DNA of 35,379 bases from NCBI GenBank assembly GCA_017550965.1, contig JAFZNK010000220.1:1-35379 (forward strand), given 5' to 3'. Positions 25,061 through 34,305 of the stretch are shown here, piece by piece; the stretch's first letter is position 1; every line of letters begins with the position of its first letter. The translations under genes and the position numbers were made by a program. A model generated the notes under the pieces. That model made no database searches and was not told where the DNA came from. It was given only the letters and a program-made list of their open reading frames with translations. Source of the DNA: Thermoguttaceae bacterium. GTDB lineage: Bacteria; Planctomycetota; Planctomycetia; Pirellulales; Thermoguttaceae.

Positions 25061-27067
25061 TTGGACTCGCTTTTTGTCATCCAAGGGAACGATCAAGGAC
25101 GTCGTTATACGCTTGACGACACCACGATCACAATCGGTCGTGATTCTTCCAACAAGATTCGTTTGCACGACCCTGAAACTTCCCGTCGTCATGCGGAAAT
25201 TCGCATAAACGATCTGGGGCGAACGATCGTAGATTTGGAAAGTTCAAACGGTCTCTTTGTAAATGGAAAGCAAATTCAATCTCGTCGTCTCGCTAACGGC
25301 GATCAAATTCAAATTGGCAAGACAGTCCTTTTGTTCGCCTCCCGAACTCTGGACGTAGGCGCGCAAGAGCCGTTGGTCGACGTTTTTCAAGATTCTGAAC
25401 AAGAGAGCGAATCAAGGGTTCTTCATGCCCTCACCCCTGAGGAAAGTCGTCGACTATTTGAAAAATCCGCAGAAAACGAGCTCAAAGCCGCATGGCTCGA
25501 AAAAGCTCGCGCGCACCTGAATTTCATGTATCACGCAACGCTTGCCGCGAGTCGAACATTAGACGTCGAACGGTTGCTCGATCGCATTCTCGAACTGATC
25601 TTCCAATGGGCGCCGGTAGATCGCGGGTGTATTTTTCTCTACGACGCAGACGCGGACAAACTTGTTCCTAAGTCCTCTAAAACTCGTAAAAAAGGAGGAC
25701 GCGTTAAAGTCAGCCAAACCATTTTGAACTATGCGTTTCGTAATCAGAAAGGCGTGCTGACCAGCAACGCAGGCAGCGACGAGCGTTGGGAAGGTTCGGC
25801 AAGTATACTTCAAAACGGTGTCAAAGAAGCTATTTGCGTCCCTATGCAAGGACGTTACGGACTGGTCGGGGTCGTCTATATAGACGTTTCCCGCCGACTT
25901 GGAGACTTGTCCCACGACGTCAAAACGGACGGTCTCAACGCCGAACCTTACGATTCTAATTTGCCGAATCCCACTCTTCACGAGGAAGCGTCAAACGTCA
26001 ATACGCGACGTTCTATTGTCGACGTGACGCAAAACGCGCTCGACACGGGGTACGCCGACAGCATTCCCGATTCAAAGCTTGATCTTCACGTCGATTCTAT
26101 CGGCGACAATTATGAAATTCCGTCAAATGAGAAAAACGAGTATCGATCAGAGCTTTTCGGGCACGACGAGTTCAGCGAGTCTTCAAATATTTCGTTCTCA
26201 GGAACAGAGGAATCGAAATTAACGTTGGACCATTTAAAACTAATGGTGGCGATTGGACGACAAGCCGCGCTTGCGGTAGAAGACACCCAGTATTATCTCG
26301 GAATGGCTCAAGCCGAACGCCTTGCCGCTATCGGTCAAACAGTAGCGGTATTGTCGCACCATATTAAGAATATTCTTCAGGGAATCCGCGGGGGTAGTTT
26401 TTTAATACATACCGGGTTAAAAGAACACGACGAAAACTTAATTGGAAAAGGCTGGAATATCGTCGAAAAGAATCAGACGAGAATATCTGATCTCGTTCTC
26501 GATATGTTGACGTTCAGCAAAGAGCGAACCCCAGTTTGGTCCTTCGATAATTTCAACGAACTCATGAACGACGTCGTTGAATTGATGCGTGGAAGAGCCG
26601 AAGATCTGGACGTCGACTTAGAATTCATCCCTAATGAGAACATTCCTAAGTTCTATTTTGACAAGGAACAAATTCACCGAGCGGTTGTTAACTTGATTGG
26701 AAACGCTCTGGAAGCTTCCAAAGATTACGATCCGGAAGCCTCCGAAAACAAAGACGTCGCCGCTCCAAGGTTCGCCCGTGCCCGCGTAGAAGTTACCGTG
26801 GGATTTGAGCCTGAAAAAAAGCAGGTTTCGATTACTGTCGACGACGTAGGACCGGGAATTCCGCTCGAAATGCGCGACGTTTTATTCCGACCTTTCGCGT
26901 CAAAGAACAAAAGCGGAGGAACAGGGTTGGGGTTAGCGGTTACCCACAAAATTGTCCAGGAACACAAGGGAAAGATTTCAATTGACGACTCTCCGTTGGG
27001 AGGAGCCCGTTTCGTCGTCGAATTGCCTCTTGTTCTTGAAAAACCGGTTGAAGACGATCCAAGTTAA
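25061..27067 (+). CDS. FHA-GAF sensor histidine kinase
   Basis: The protein has 668 residues and starts at TTG, supported by GGAG 6 nt upstream and by the FHA domain beginning at residue 2. The FHA domain spans about 2-95 (TIGRDSSNKIRL, SRRHAEI, SSNGLFVNGK) and binds phosphothreonine. A GAF domain spans about 153-410 but carries an acidic low-complexity insert at about 280-385. The kinase core has the H box LSHHIKNIL (H433), N box VVNLIGNALEAS, G1 DDVGPGIP and G2 GGTGLGLAV. There is no membrane segment, so it is cytoplasmic. No response regulator is adjacent. FHA may link it to Ser/Thr kinase signalling such as the kinase at 21300. It is 47 bp upstream of the yhaM-like gene. Confidence 0.93.
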   Translation: MDSLFVIQGNDQGRRYTLDDTTITIGRDSSNKIRLHDPETSRRHAEIRINDLGRTIVDLESSNGLFVNGKQIQSRRLANGDQIQIGKTVLLFASRTLDVGAQEPLVDVFQDSEQESESRVLHALTPEESRRLFEKSAENELKAAWLEKARAHLNFMYHATLAASRTLDVERLLDRILELIFQWAPVDRGCIFLYDADADKLVPKSSKTRKKGGRVKVSQTILNYAFRNQKGVLTSNAGSDERWEGSASILQNGVKEAICVPMQGRYGLVGVVYIDVSRRLGDLSHDVKTDGLNAEPYDSNLPNPTLHEEASNVNTRRSIVDVTQNALDTGYADSIPDSKLDLHVDSIGDNYEIPSNEKNEYRSELFGHDEFSESSNISFSGTEESKLTLDHLKLMVAIGRQAALAVEDTQYYLGMAQAERLAAIGQTVAVLSHHIKNILQGIRGGSFLIHTGLKEHDENLIGKGWNIVEKNQTRISDLVLDMLTFSKERTPVWSFDNFNELMNDVVELMRGRAEDLDVDLEFIPNENIPKFYFDKEQIHRAVVNLIGNALEASKDYDPEASENKDVAAPRFARARVEVTVGFEPEKKQVSITVDDVGPGIPLEMRDVLFRPFASKNKSGGTGLGLAVTHKIVQEHKGKISIDDSPLGGARFVVELPLVLEKPVEDDPS

Positions 27068-27114
27068 AGTTCAAGGTATTTTCCTAACGTCAATTGCAAT
27101 AATGGAGTCGAACG

Positions 27115-28512
27115 ATGACAAGTTTGCCTAAACGATCTACACAAGATGCCCCTGCGTTGGAATCGTCAAACGAATCCTCGACTTCGTCGACGAACGTAAC
27201 CAAGAATTCTGACGAAGATTCGTCCGAACGAGAGGAATTGAACGACGAGGACGACGTAAGTTTGAGAGACCCGGCTACTGAAACGTCGATAAAACATAAC
27301 GGAACTGAAAACGTTAAACGCTCTGATGAGATTCCAAAACAAAGGACTTCCAAAGAATCGTCCGGCGCGTCCAACGAAGCCAATTCTCAAACAAAACTTC
27401 CCCCTTCCCTCAGTTTATCGACGACAACTCAGAAAAACGTTGTTAACCAAAACAAGCAACCGACAATAGGAACGTTGGCAAGTCTGAATCACTCTACGCC
27501 AATTGATTGTTTTGTTCAACTCGTCTCACGTGAAAGACGGCTAACCAAAGAAGGCAACCCATTTTTTAAAGCGACTTTCCGAGACTCTCGTCAATCGACG
27601 CACGCCGTTCTTTGGAATGAGAGTCCCTTGTTTAAAGACTGCGAAAAAAACTGGAAGATCGGGAAATATTACAAAATCCGCGGACTTATTCGAAACACCA
27701 ACTATGGAAGTCAACTTGAAATACTGCGGATTCGAGAAGTTACGCCAGACGACAAAGCGGACGGTTTTAGCGAGAACAAATGCCGTCCTACATCCGAGAC
27801 GCCTCCCGAGGCGACTGCCGCAGAAATCTTAGCGTTGGCAAATCAACATCTCCAGAAGACGCCTTTACTTCGCCTCATTCAGAAAATCTACAAAGACAAG
27901 CGCCTCGCACTTTACGAATCGCCGGCGTCTCGCTCACATCACCGCACTTATGTAGGAGGTCTGTTAGAACATACGCTTTCTGTTACAAAGTTAGCCGTTC
28001 TCTTAACCGACTACTTCCATGCGACGATCCCTCAAACCAAATCGCAACTATATAAACCGCTTGTGGTCGCCGGCGCGATTCTTCACGATATTGGGAAGAT
28101 TCTCGACACGCAAATGCTCGCAACGGGACCTAGACACACCTTAGCGGGAGAACTTGTCGGACACGCTATACTGGGCGCGGAAATCGTGCGGCGTTACGCG
28201 GACGAAACGGGAGTGAGCGAATGTTTAAAAACGCAATTGATCCATTTAATACTGACGCATTCGCGCTTTCAAGACTGGGGAGCTCCCATGCAACCTTCCA
28301 GTCTTGAAGCGATGATTCTTCACTATGCCGATTACACCGACTCGACGTTCGTCAGTTCGCTTAAAACGCTATCTGAAGACGTCGGCGACGACGCCTTCAC
28401 TGATCGCAAAGGACCGTTTGGAGTTCCTCTTTTAAAACCGACGCTTTCGCAGTTTACGGAAAAAAACAGCCCAAAAACGTCGGAACAAGACAAGGTTCCC
28501 TTACAAGAATAG
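27115..28512 (+). CDS. yhaM: YhaM-like 3'-5' exoribonuclease (OB fold + HD domain)
   Basis: This 465-residue protein has three parts. Residues 1-118 are low complexity, rich in Ser, Glu, Asp and Thr, and unlike other YhaM proteins (B. subtilis YhaM is about 314 residues). An OB-fold nucleic-acid-binding region follows at about 126-212 (FKATFRDSRQSTHAVLWNES; YYKIRGLIR). The HD phosphohydrolase domain spans about 250-430, with H286 (LLEHTLSV), H324-D325 (LHDIGK), H350, H382 and D406. YhaM trims RNA and single-stranded DNA from the 3' end. GGAG lies 7 nt before the ATG. It follows the histidine kinase by 47 bp and is probably co-transcribed. Confidence 0.87.
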   Translation: MTSLPKRSTQDAPALESSNESSTSSTNVTKNSDEDSSEREELNDEDDVSLRDPATETSIKHNGTENVKRSDEIPKQRTSKESSGASNEANSQTKLPPSLSLSTTTQKNVVNQNKQPTIGTLASLNHSTPIDCFVQLVSRERRLTKEGNPFFKATFRDSRQSTHAVLWNESPLFKDCEKNWKIGKYYKIRGLIRNTNYGSQLEILRIREVTPDDKADGFSENKCRPTSETPPEATAAEILALANQHLQKTPLLRLIQKIYKDKRLALYESPASRSHHRTYVGGLLEHTLSVTKLAVLLTDYFHATIPQTKSQLYKPLVVAGAILHDIGKILDTQMLATGPRHTLAGELVGHAILGAEIVRRYADETGVSECLKTQLIHLILTHSRFQDWGAPMQPSSLEAMILHYADYTDSTFVSSLKTLSEDVGDDAFTDRKGPFGVPLLKPTLSQFTEKNSPKTSEQDKVPLQE

Positions 28513-28576
28513 CTTCACAACGCGCTTTCGAACCTTACGGCGTTTTACGTCTGTTTGAGGGAGAGTTCCTTTCTTC

Positions 28577-28605
28577 TTGAACTAAGCGCTCGTTTATGAT
28601 AGAAT
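28577..28605 (+). promoter_or_regulatory. Sigma70-type promoter of the symporter gene
   Basis: TTGAAC (28577-28582) and TAGAAT (28600-28605) with exactly 17 nt between. The leader is about 100 nt. Confidence 0.65.
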
Positions 28606-28709
28606 CGACAGGACGTCCAAAGACGCCGCTGTAATGAACAACGGTAATAGTCCCCGTTACATTAAATCGACGTTTGCCATAAGAAGTCGCATTTATTTCA
28701 AGGTCCGCA

Positions 28710-31166
28710 ATGGGTTTAACAACGCTTGATTATATTGTCTTGGCCGGTTATTTTGTCCTTATGACTTTAATCGGCTTGTGGTCGATGCTCTTTGTAAAAA
28801 AACAGGAAGACTATTTTCTCGGCAGTAGAAGTTTTGGCAAATTATTTCAGATGTTTGCAGCTTTTGGAGCCGGAACAAACGCTTCCGACCCTATTGTTAC
28901 CGCAAAAACAACTTTTACGAACGGATTAAGCGGAGTCTGGAGCGGTCTTCTTTGGTTGTTCGTAACGCCGTTTTATTGGATCTGCGGCGTGTGGTATCGT
29001 CGTATGCGCTGTCTTACGCTCGGCGACTGGTTTGAAGAGCGTTACCAAAGTAAAGCGATCGCCTTCGCTTATATGATTTTTGGCGCCGTCTTTTATATGG
29101 TCTACCTTGGCGTTGGAATGACGGCTATTGGCAAAATGGGCGCGCCGCTCGTTGGTGCCGATTCGCTTGTTCTTTTTGGTTATTCAATCCCCTTCGATCA
29201 ATTCATTATCATATTGACGGCCGTATGCGTTCTCTTTTACGGAGTTTTGGGAGGATTGCGCGCCGCGTATTGGACAGATTTAATTCAGGGTATTTTCATT
29301 GTAATCTTGTCAGTCGTTCTTATTCCAATTGGTCTAAACGCGCTCGTGAAAGACGATAGCGCGGCTGTTACTACCAACGCGGCTGTCGTCGCAACTATTC
29401 AAGAGAACGCGATAGAAACTGATTCCGAAGCGGAGGCTTCCTCTGACAAAGTCGAACCTGTTTCCACTAATTCCTCAAAGCAGGGATCAATTCAGCAAGG
29501 TTTTACAATTCTCCACAAACGAGTCCCCGCCGAGTACTTTGAGATTCTGACAAGCCCCAAAGGCGGAGAATTCCCATTTCACTATATCGTCGCAATTACT
29601 CTGCTGAATTTATTAGGCATCGTTTGTCAACCTCACTTTATTGCGACTGGAGGAGGGTCGGCAAAAACAGAGTTTAACGCGCGATTTGGTCTTGTCGCCG
29701 GCAACATTCTCAAACGCTTTTGCACGATCGGCTGGGCTTTAACCGCGTTGGTAGCGCTTGCCTATCTCGCGAGCAACGTGGAACTTGCCGCCGATCCGGA
29801 CAGAGTCTGGGGAGTTGCGACGCGTGAATTGCTTGGCCCAATGAACGCCGGATTGGTCGGACTTATGCTCGCGTGCCTACTCGCGGCGTTAATGAGTTCC
29901 GCCAGTTGCTATATGCTGGTTGTCTCCGGACTTGTCGTCAGAAACGGCTACGCTGCTCTGATTAATCCTAACGCCAGTGAAAAAACTTTCGTTCTGGCGG
30001 GCAGGATTTGCGGCGCCATTGTAATCATTGGAGCCACCGTCGTTTCTCTAACTTCCATGAACGTATTTGAACAACTCAAATTCGCCTGGGAAATCCCTAT
30101 TGTCTTCGCGGCCCCGTTCTGGATCGGAATGTACTGGCGCCGCGCCAATAAATACTCCGCTTGGGCGACCATTATCCTGACGCTCACTCTGTTCTTTATT
30201 ATCCCTATGAACGTCGCAAAATTCGACAGAAGCTTAACGACCAACCCTAAGTATCTTGCGACAAACGAGTTTATTGTCACAAGCGAAAAACGCGCGGTCT
30301 CTCCCACCGACGTTGAACGTCGAAACGCGGCAAGAATGTTGTGGGACGAGCAAAAAAACAATCTCTTGCAGTCCCTTGAAAACCTTTCCGAAGAGGAAAA
30401 AGCAAATGCAGTTTTTCGCGAACTTGGAAACGAACCCGCGCCAATTGCGGTAGGCGAAACGATTGTCGACGAGTTTAAAACCGGGGGAAAAGCTATCTTC
30501 TGGGGCAAAGGAGTCGTTCCGTACGATTCTGAAGGTTCAGAACTTGTCTTGAATTCGTCCGGTATCGTTGTCGCAAAGATCGTCAAAGACCCGGACACGC
30601 TTAAAGAACGCAAAGTATTTGTCGAAGACGACGAACAATTAAATCTTTTTGACGCTTCTTATTGTTCGAAGGAATCGCTTGGCGAAAACAGAGAACGAAC
30701 GATAAATCGTTATAAATCAACGGAAGAGCTTCAAAAAATGGGCGTTTCGCTCAAAGGTAAAGGAACGTTCGAACTTGATTTTCTCCTTTACGATCGTTTA
30801 GGAATTGATTTACGTTCCCAAAGCAACGGAACACTCGAGGCAATGCGTCTTCCTACCCGCTTGTTCCTTCCCTTTGTGTTCTTAATTCTTTTCAGTTTCA
30901 TCACGCCTCGTGGCAACGCAGAAAAATTGGATCGATACTACGTTAAAATGAAAACCCCGGTCGATCCTGATCCAGAAAAAGACGCTGAAGAAATGCGTCT
31001 TTCTTACGAAAAACCGCATCGATTTGACGACAAGCGTTTATTTAAATTCGGCGGTTTGGAGTTCAATCGCCCAAACTGGGTGGACGTCGTCGGATTCGTC
31101 GTCAGTTTTGTCCTTTGCATTGGCGTCGTTTGGCTTATTATTGCGATTGCCAACTACCAGCCTTGA
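28710..31166 (+). CDS. Sodium:solute symporter family protein
   Basis: This 818-residue membrane protein belongs to the SSS (SLC5-like) family, which imports sugars, amino acids or other solutes with Na+. The family pattern is clear: LDYIVLAGYFVLMTLIGLWS, EDYFLGSRSFGKLFQMFAAF, GTNASDPI, LTLGDWFEERYQSKAIAFAY and YGVLGGLRAAYWTDLIQGIF. It is much longer than typical members (500-600). The excess is a loop at about 213-285 and a hydrophilic region of about 210 residues at 503-715, followed by a membrane helix (716-730), a charged stretch and a last helix (about 791-814). The substrate is unknown. AAGG lies before the ATG; a 16-bp-stem terminator follows. Confidence 0.93.
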   Translation: MGLTTLDYIVLAGYFVLMTLIGLWSMLFVKKQEDYFLGSRSFGKLFQMFAAFGAGTNASDPIVTAKTTFTNGLSGVWSGLLWLFVTPFYWICGVWYRRMRCLTLGDWFEERYQSKAIAFAYMIFGAVFYMVYLGVGMTAIGKMGAPLVGADSLVLFGYSIPFDQFIIILTAVCVLFYGVLGGLRAAYWTDLIQGIFIVILSVVLIPIGLNALVKDDSAAVTTNAAVVATIQENAIETDSEAEASSDKVEPVSTNSSKQGSIQQGFTILHKRVPAEYFEILTSPKGGEFPFHYIVAITLLNLLGIVCQPHFIATGGGSAKTEFNARFGLVAGNILKRFCTIGWALTALVALAYLASNVELAADPDRVWGVATRELLGPMNAGLVGLMLACLLAALMSSASCYMLVVSGLVVRNGYAALINPNASEKTFVLAGRICGAIVIIGATVVSLTSMNVFEQLKFAWEIPIVFAAPFWIGMYWRRANKYSAWATIILTLTLFFIIPMNVAKFDRSLTTNPKYLATNEFIVTSEKRAVSPTDVERRNAARMLWDEQKNNLLQSLENLSEEEKANAVFRELGNEPAPIAVGETIVDEFKTGGKAIFWGKGVVPYDSEGSELVLNSSGIVVAKIVKDPDTLKERKVFVEDDEQLNLFDASYCSKESLGENRERTINRYKSTEELQKMGVSLKGKGTFELDFLLYDRLGIDLRSQSNGTLEAMRLPTRLFLPFVFLILFSFITPRGNAEKLDRYYVKMKTPVDPDPEKDAEEMRLSYEKPHRFDDKRLFKFGGLEFNRPNWVDVVGFVVSFVLCIGVVWLIIAIANYQP

Positions 31167-31190
31167 CGTTAAACAGGTGGTATAGAAATG

Positions 31191-31227
31191 ATTGACGCCT
31201 GATAAAAGCGCTTTATCAGGCGTCAAT
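31191..31227 (+). terminator. Terminator of the symporter gene
   Basis: A perfect 16-bp stem (ATTGACGCCTGATAAA / TTTATCAGGCGTCAAT) with a 5-nt loop, followed by tctttct. This is the longest perfect hairpin I found in the window. Confidence 0.9.
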
Positions 31228-31331
31228 TCTTTCTCGCCGTTAATTTCGTCTTTGAAGAAATACGGAACTGCTAGCTCTCAAAACGGCGACACGGAATTTA
31301 TCCAGAGGAACCAAAAAACTAAGCGTAAAAA

Positions 31332-31371
31332 AGCCGGAGAAAAGGCGCACAAACAGGCCTGTTCTCCGGCT
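31332..31371 (-). terminator. Terminator of recA
   Basis: AGCCGGAGAA / TTCTCCGGCT (10 bp) is continued inside by AGGC/GCCT. On the minus strand it runs into seven T. It lies 26 bp after the recA stop codon. Confidence 0.92.
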
Positions 31372-31397
31372 TGTCGTTTTCTTTTAGTCAGATTTGC

Positions 31398-32537
31398 TCA
31401 TTCTTCCAAACTTGCTTCGTCGATTTCTTCTTCGACGTCGGCAGGATCCGTCTGTTCCAACAAACTGGAATCGTTTTCAGAAGCAATTAACGCCAAGAGT
31501 TCCTCTTTCAGTGACTCGGTAAAGTCCGGATTGTCCTGTAAGAACGTACGAACCTTTTCACGCCCTTGCCCTAATTGCGAATCGTGATACTTGAACCACG
31601 CGCCGGACTTCACAATTAGTTTCTTGGAAATAGCGAGGTCGATAAGATCTCCTTCATAACTAATACCGTTCGCGTGGAGCATGTCGAATTCGGCGGCGCG
31701 GAACGGAGGAGCAACCTTGTTCTTGACGATCTTAGCCTTCACCCGTTGCCCAATGACTTCGTCCCCTTCTTTAATTTGCCCAATACGACGAACGTCAATA
31801 CGACAAGAACAATAGAACTTTAACGCCTTACCGCCGGGAGTCGTCTCGGGCGAACCAAACATTACGCCGATTTTTTCACGAATTTGATTAATAAAAATGA
31901 CCGTCGTTTTGCTTCTGGAAATTGCGCCCGTCAACTTACGCAACGACTGACTCATCAAACGCGCCTGAAGCCCGACGTACTGGTCGCCAATCTCGCCCTG
32001 AAGCTCTTTTTCAGGAACGAGCGCGGCGACGGAGTCGACGACAATAACGTCGACGTCGTTGGTTTTGACAAGCAACTCGGCAATACGCATCGCTTCTTCG
32101 CCGCTACTAGGCTGACTAACTAAAAGCGCTTCGAGATCAACGCCAAGACGCTTCGCCCAACTTGGATCAAAAGCGTGTTCAGCGTCAATGAACGCCGCAA
32201 TACCGCCATTCTTCTGAGCTTGCGCGATAACGTGAAGAGTTAAGGTCGTTTTACCGCTTGATTCAGGCCCAAAAATTTCAACGATGCGTCCTCTAGGAAT
32301 TCCACGCCCGCCTAAGGCAAGATCTAAGGAAAGGCAACCGGTTGAAATCCCCTCCAAGCCAGGCGCTTGATCAAGTCCAAGAGGCATGATCGCCCCTTGC
32401 CCGTACATCTTCTCGATTTGATCGACAGCCATCTTCAACTCGGGCTTTTTGTCGAACATTTCTTGAATTCTTTGATTCTTCTTAGCGCCTTTTGCGGAAG
32501 TTGCGTTCGCTTCCGCCTTCACGACTCTCTTCGCCAT
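31398..32537 (-). CDS. recA: Recombinase RecA
   Basis: RecA forms filaments on single-stranded DNA, drives homologous strand exchange and activates SOS repressor cleavage. The protein has 379 residues. Walker [10 protein letters not shown] begins at residue 90; the core also shows [31 protein letters not shown] and [14 protein letters not shown] (the DNA-binding loop region). The N-terminus is about 24 residues longer than in E. coli and rich in Lys and Ala; the ATG is well supported by GAGGGG upstream. The acidic C-terminal tail ([16 protein letters not shown]) is typical. It has its own promoter (32627-32655) and terminator, downstream of recR in the same direction. Confidence 0.98.
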   Translation of the reverse strand: MAKRVVKAEANATSAKGAKKNQRIQEMFDKKPELKMAVDQIEKMYGQGAIMPLGLDQAPGLEGISTGCLSLDLALGGRGIPRGRIVEIFGPESSGKTTLTLHVIAQAQKNGGIAAFIDAEHAFDPSWAKRLGVDLEALLVSQPSSGEEAMRIAELLVKTNDVDVIVVDSVAALVPEKELQGEIGDQYVGLQARLMSQSLRKLTGAISRSKTTVIFINQIREKIGVMFGSPETTPGGKALKFYCSCRIDVRRIGQIKEGDEVIGQRVKAKIVKNKVAPPFRAAEFDMLHANGISYEGDLIDLAISKKLIVKSGAWFKYHDSQLGQGREKVRTFLQDNPDFTESLKEELLALIASENDSSLLEQTDPADVEEEIDEASLEE

Positions 32538-32575
32538 ATTGAACCCCTCGAAAAGCGTATCATCAACGGCTTTAA

Positions 32576-32587
32576 TTTACATGTAAA
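32576..32587. promoter_or_regulatory. 12-bp palindrome in the recA leader
   Basis: TTTACATGTAAA is a perfect palindrome, about 33-44 nt after the predicted start point and 39 bp before the recA ATG. It could be an operator, perhaps for an SOS repressor, but it does not match the known E. coli or Bacillus LexA boxes. Confidence 0.3.
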
Positions 32588-32626
32588 ACTGAATGGAAAA
32601 CCAAAAGTTTACCAACGTCGCCTGCG

Positions 32627-32655
32627 ATTATACACATGACTCCAATAGAAGTCAA
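32627..32655 (-). promoter_or_regulatory. Sigma70-type promoter of recA
   Basis: On the minus strand TTGACT (32650-32655) and a perfect TATAAT (32627-32632) have a 17-nt spacer. An inverted repeat TGACT-N8-AGTCA overlaps the -35 and spacer. Confidence 0.85.
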
Positions 32656-32699
32656 TAAAAGCCCATAATCGTCGGTTGCGAGATAAATAACGTCTCCTT

Positions 32700-33302
32700 T
32701 TATTCGAAACTCTGTCGACCGTCAATAGCGTCTGCCAACATCTCGTTATTAGCAAACTCGAGCGAACTTCCCGTCGTAATACCTCGCGCCAAGCGCGTAA
32801 TTTTTACGGGGAAGCCTTCAAGACGGTTAGTTATCGTCAATGCGGTGCCGTCTCCCTCTACTGTCGGATTTGTCGCCATAATTAGTTCTTTGACTTCGCC
32901 TGATTTTACTCGTTTAACAAGCGCGTCAATCGTCAATTGTCCCGAATCGACGCCGTCAATAGGAGACACTCTCCCAAGTAAAACATGATATAGTCCGCGA
33001 TAATGTCCCGTTTTTTCGAGAGCAATTAAATCCCTCGGCTGTTCTACAACGCACAGTTGCGTTTGATCGCGCCTCGAATCGCGGCATATTTCACATAAAT
33101 CCCCTTCCGCCAAGTTAAAACAACGTTTGCAATAGCGTACGTTCTCTTTCATCGAACGAATGGAATCAGACAAAGCAAAAGCTTCTTCATTTGATATTTT
33201 TAAAAGATGGTAGACAATTCGCTCCGCAGACTTCTTGCCAATTCCAGGAAGCTTCTCAAATTCTTTCATTGTCTTCGCGACAGATTCTGTCAGTTCGCTC
33301 AT
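32700..33302 (-). CDS. recR: Recombination mediator RecR
   Basis: RecR works with RecO (and RecF) to load RecA on gapped DNA. The protein has 200 residues, the family's usual length. It has the helix-hairpin-helix region (FEKLPGIGKKSAERIVYHLL), the Cys4 zinc finger (CKRC and CEIC), the Toprim domain (LCVVEQPRDLIALEKTG; MATNPTVEGD) and the C-terminal ITRLARGITTGSSLEFAN signature. The frame opens at GTG 33314, but ATG 33302 has GGGGG 5 nt upstream and gives MSELTESV, so I use it. It lies 39 bp after coaX and upstream of recA. The usual neighbours dnaX and ybaB are not in the window. Confidence 0.97.
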   Translation of the reverse strand: MSELTESVAKTMKEFEKLPGIGKKSAERIVYHLLKISNEEAFALSDSIRSMKENVRYCKRCFNLAEGDLCEICRDSRRDQTQLCVVEQPRDLIALEKTGHYRGLYHVLLGRVSPIDGVDSGQLTIDALVKRVKSGEVKELIMATNPTVEGDGTALTITNRLEGFPVKITRLARGITTGSSLEFANNEMLADAIDGRQSFE

Positions 33303-33341
33303 TATAACCCCCACATATTTTATAACACAAAAAACGCCCGT

Positions 33342-34256
33342 TTAACGCAAAAAAACATTCCTCCCTGCCGATTTTCCGAATTCTATAGCCTTCAAACCAA
33401 GTAAAACAAGCTTGGATTCAACTATGATTTCCGGGCGAGGAACCTTGTAATCTAAAGCCGACTCCATGTCGTCAAAATAATCAAGCAAGTTCGTCTTTGT
33501 AAGAAGGCCGTCGCCGCCGGCAAGCAACAGAGCCAATTGAGAGGGATCGCCATTTTCTCGCGCAATGGCGCGTCTGGTCTGCCAATAAAAGGCTGTTATC
33601 GCGCCCACCAACGTGAAGACGACTCCTAATCGTATCGCGTTATGCGTTTCTGTGGCGGGATAGGCCAAAATCTCGCTTCCACAGTTGTTAGTTCTCAGGG
33701 AAAGATTGGTATTATCCGGATCGTCCAACATGGGCAAACTTGCCGTCTTTCCTTGAAGAGCCTCTGCGGTAAGTCTCGGGCCTGGCAAAATAGCGCCTCC
33801 TCTAAAAACACCCTCCGAATCTACATAATCAATTGTAGCGGCCGTTCCAACGTCGACGACTAAAAAAGGGCGTCCAAAACCAAGTAAATTCAGCCCGGCA
33901 AAAGCGGCGACAGCACGATCAAGCCCGAGTTTCTCCGGATAGTCGTATCGAACGTTTAATGGGATATCGTCCAAAGCAACAAGTTTAACAACGTCGTTCG
34001 GTCGTAAGTTGCGAATCGTCCTTTTCAAGACGTCCGTTTTACGCGAATTCACGCTTGAAACGATCCAACGCGCTGTTTGATCGTCTTCGATAGGAAGATC
34101 CGAAAGCCACTTTACAGTAGAATCATAGTTGTCAAAATTCTCGACGTGTTCATACGTTGGAGCAACGCCGTCCCAACTAGTCCAACCGCCGATTTTTGTT
34201 CGAGTATTACCGACGTCTACGGTAAATAAAAGCGGATAATCCATCTTCGCTACCAT
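33342..34256 (-). CDS. coaX: Type III pantothenate kinase
   Basis: CoaX phosphorylates pantothenate in the first step of coenzyme A synthesis and, unlike type I enzymes, is not inhibited by CoA. The protein has 304 residues, longer than the usual 255-270. The ASKHA-fold motifs are clear: FTVDVGNTRTKIG (phosphate 1), GLDRAVAAFAG, VVDVGTAATIDYV and GGAILPGPRL, plus LLAGGDG near the end. A second ATG at 34244 (MDYPLLFTVD) is an alternative start; neither has a strong ribosome site. It lies 49 bp after the DUF362 gene and 39 bp before recR, suggesting co-transcription. The enzyme usually needs a monovalent cation. Confidence 0.93.
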   Translation of the reverse strand: MVAKMDYPLLFTVDVGNTRTKIGGWTSWDGVAPTYEHVENFDNYDSTVKWLSDLPIEDDQTARWIVSSVNSRKTDVLKRTIRNLRPNDVVKLVALDDIPLNVRYDYPEKLGLDRAVAAFAGLNLLGFGRPFLVVDVGTAATIDYVDSEGVFRGGAILPGPRLTAEALQGKTASLPMLDDPDNTNLSLRTNNCGSEILAYPATETHNAIRLGVVFTLVGAITAFYWQTRRAIARENGDPSQLALLLAGGDGLLTKTNLLDYFDDMESALDYKVPRPEIIVESKLVLLGLKAIEFGKSAGRNVFLR

Positions 34257-34305
34257 TTTAGACCATACCGTCTGTCGAACTATTAGACGCCGTCCCGATT
34301 CTCTA

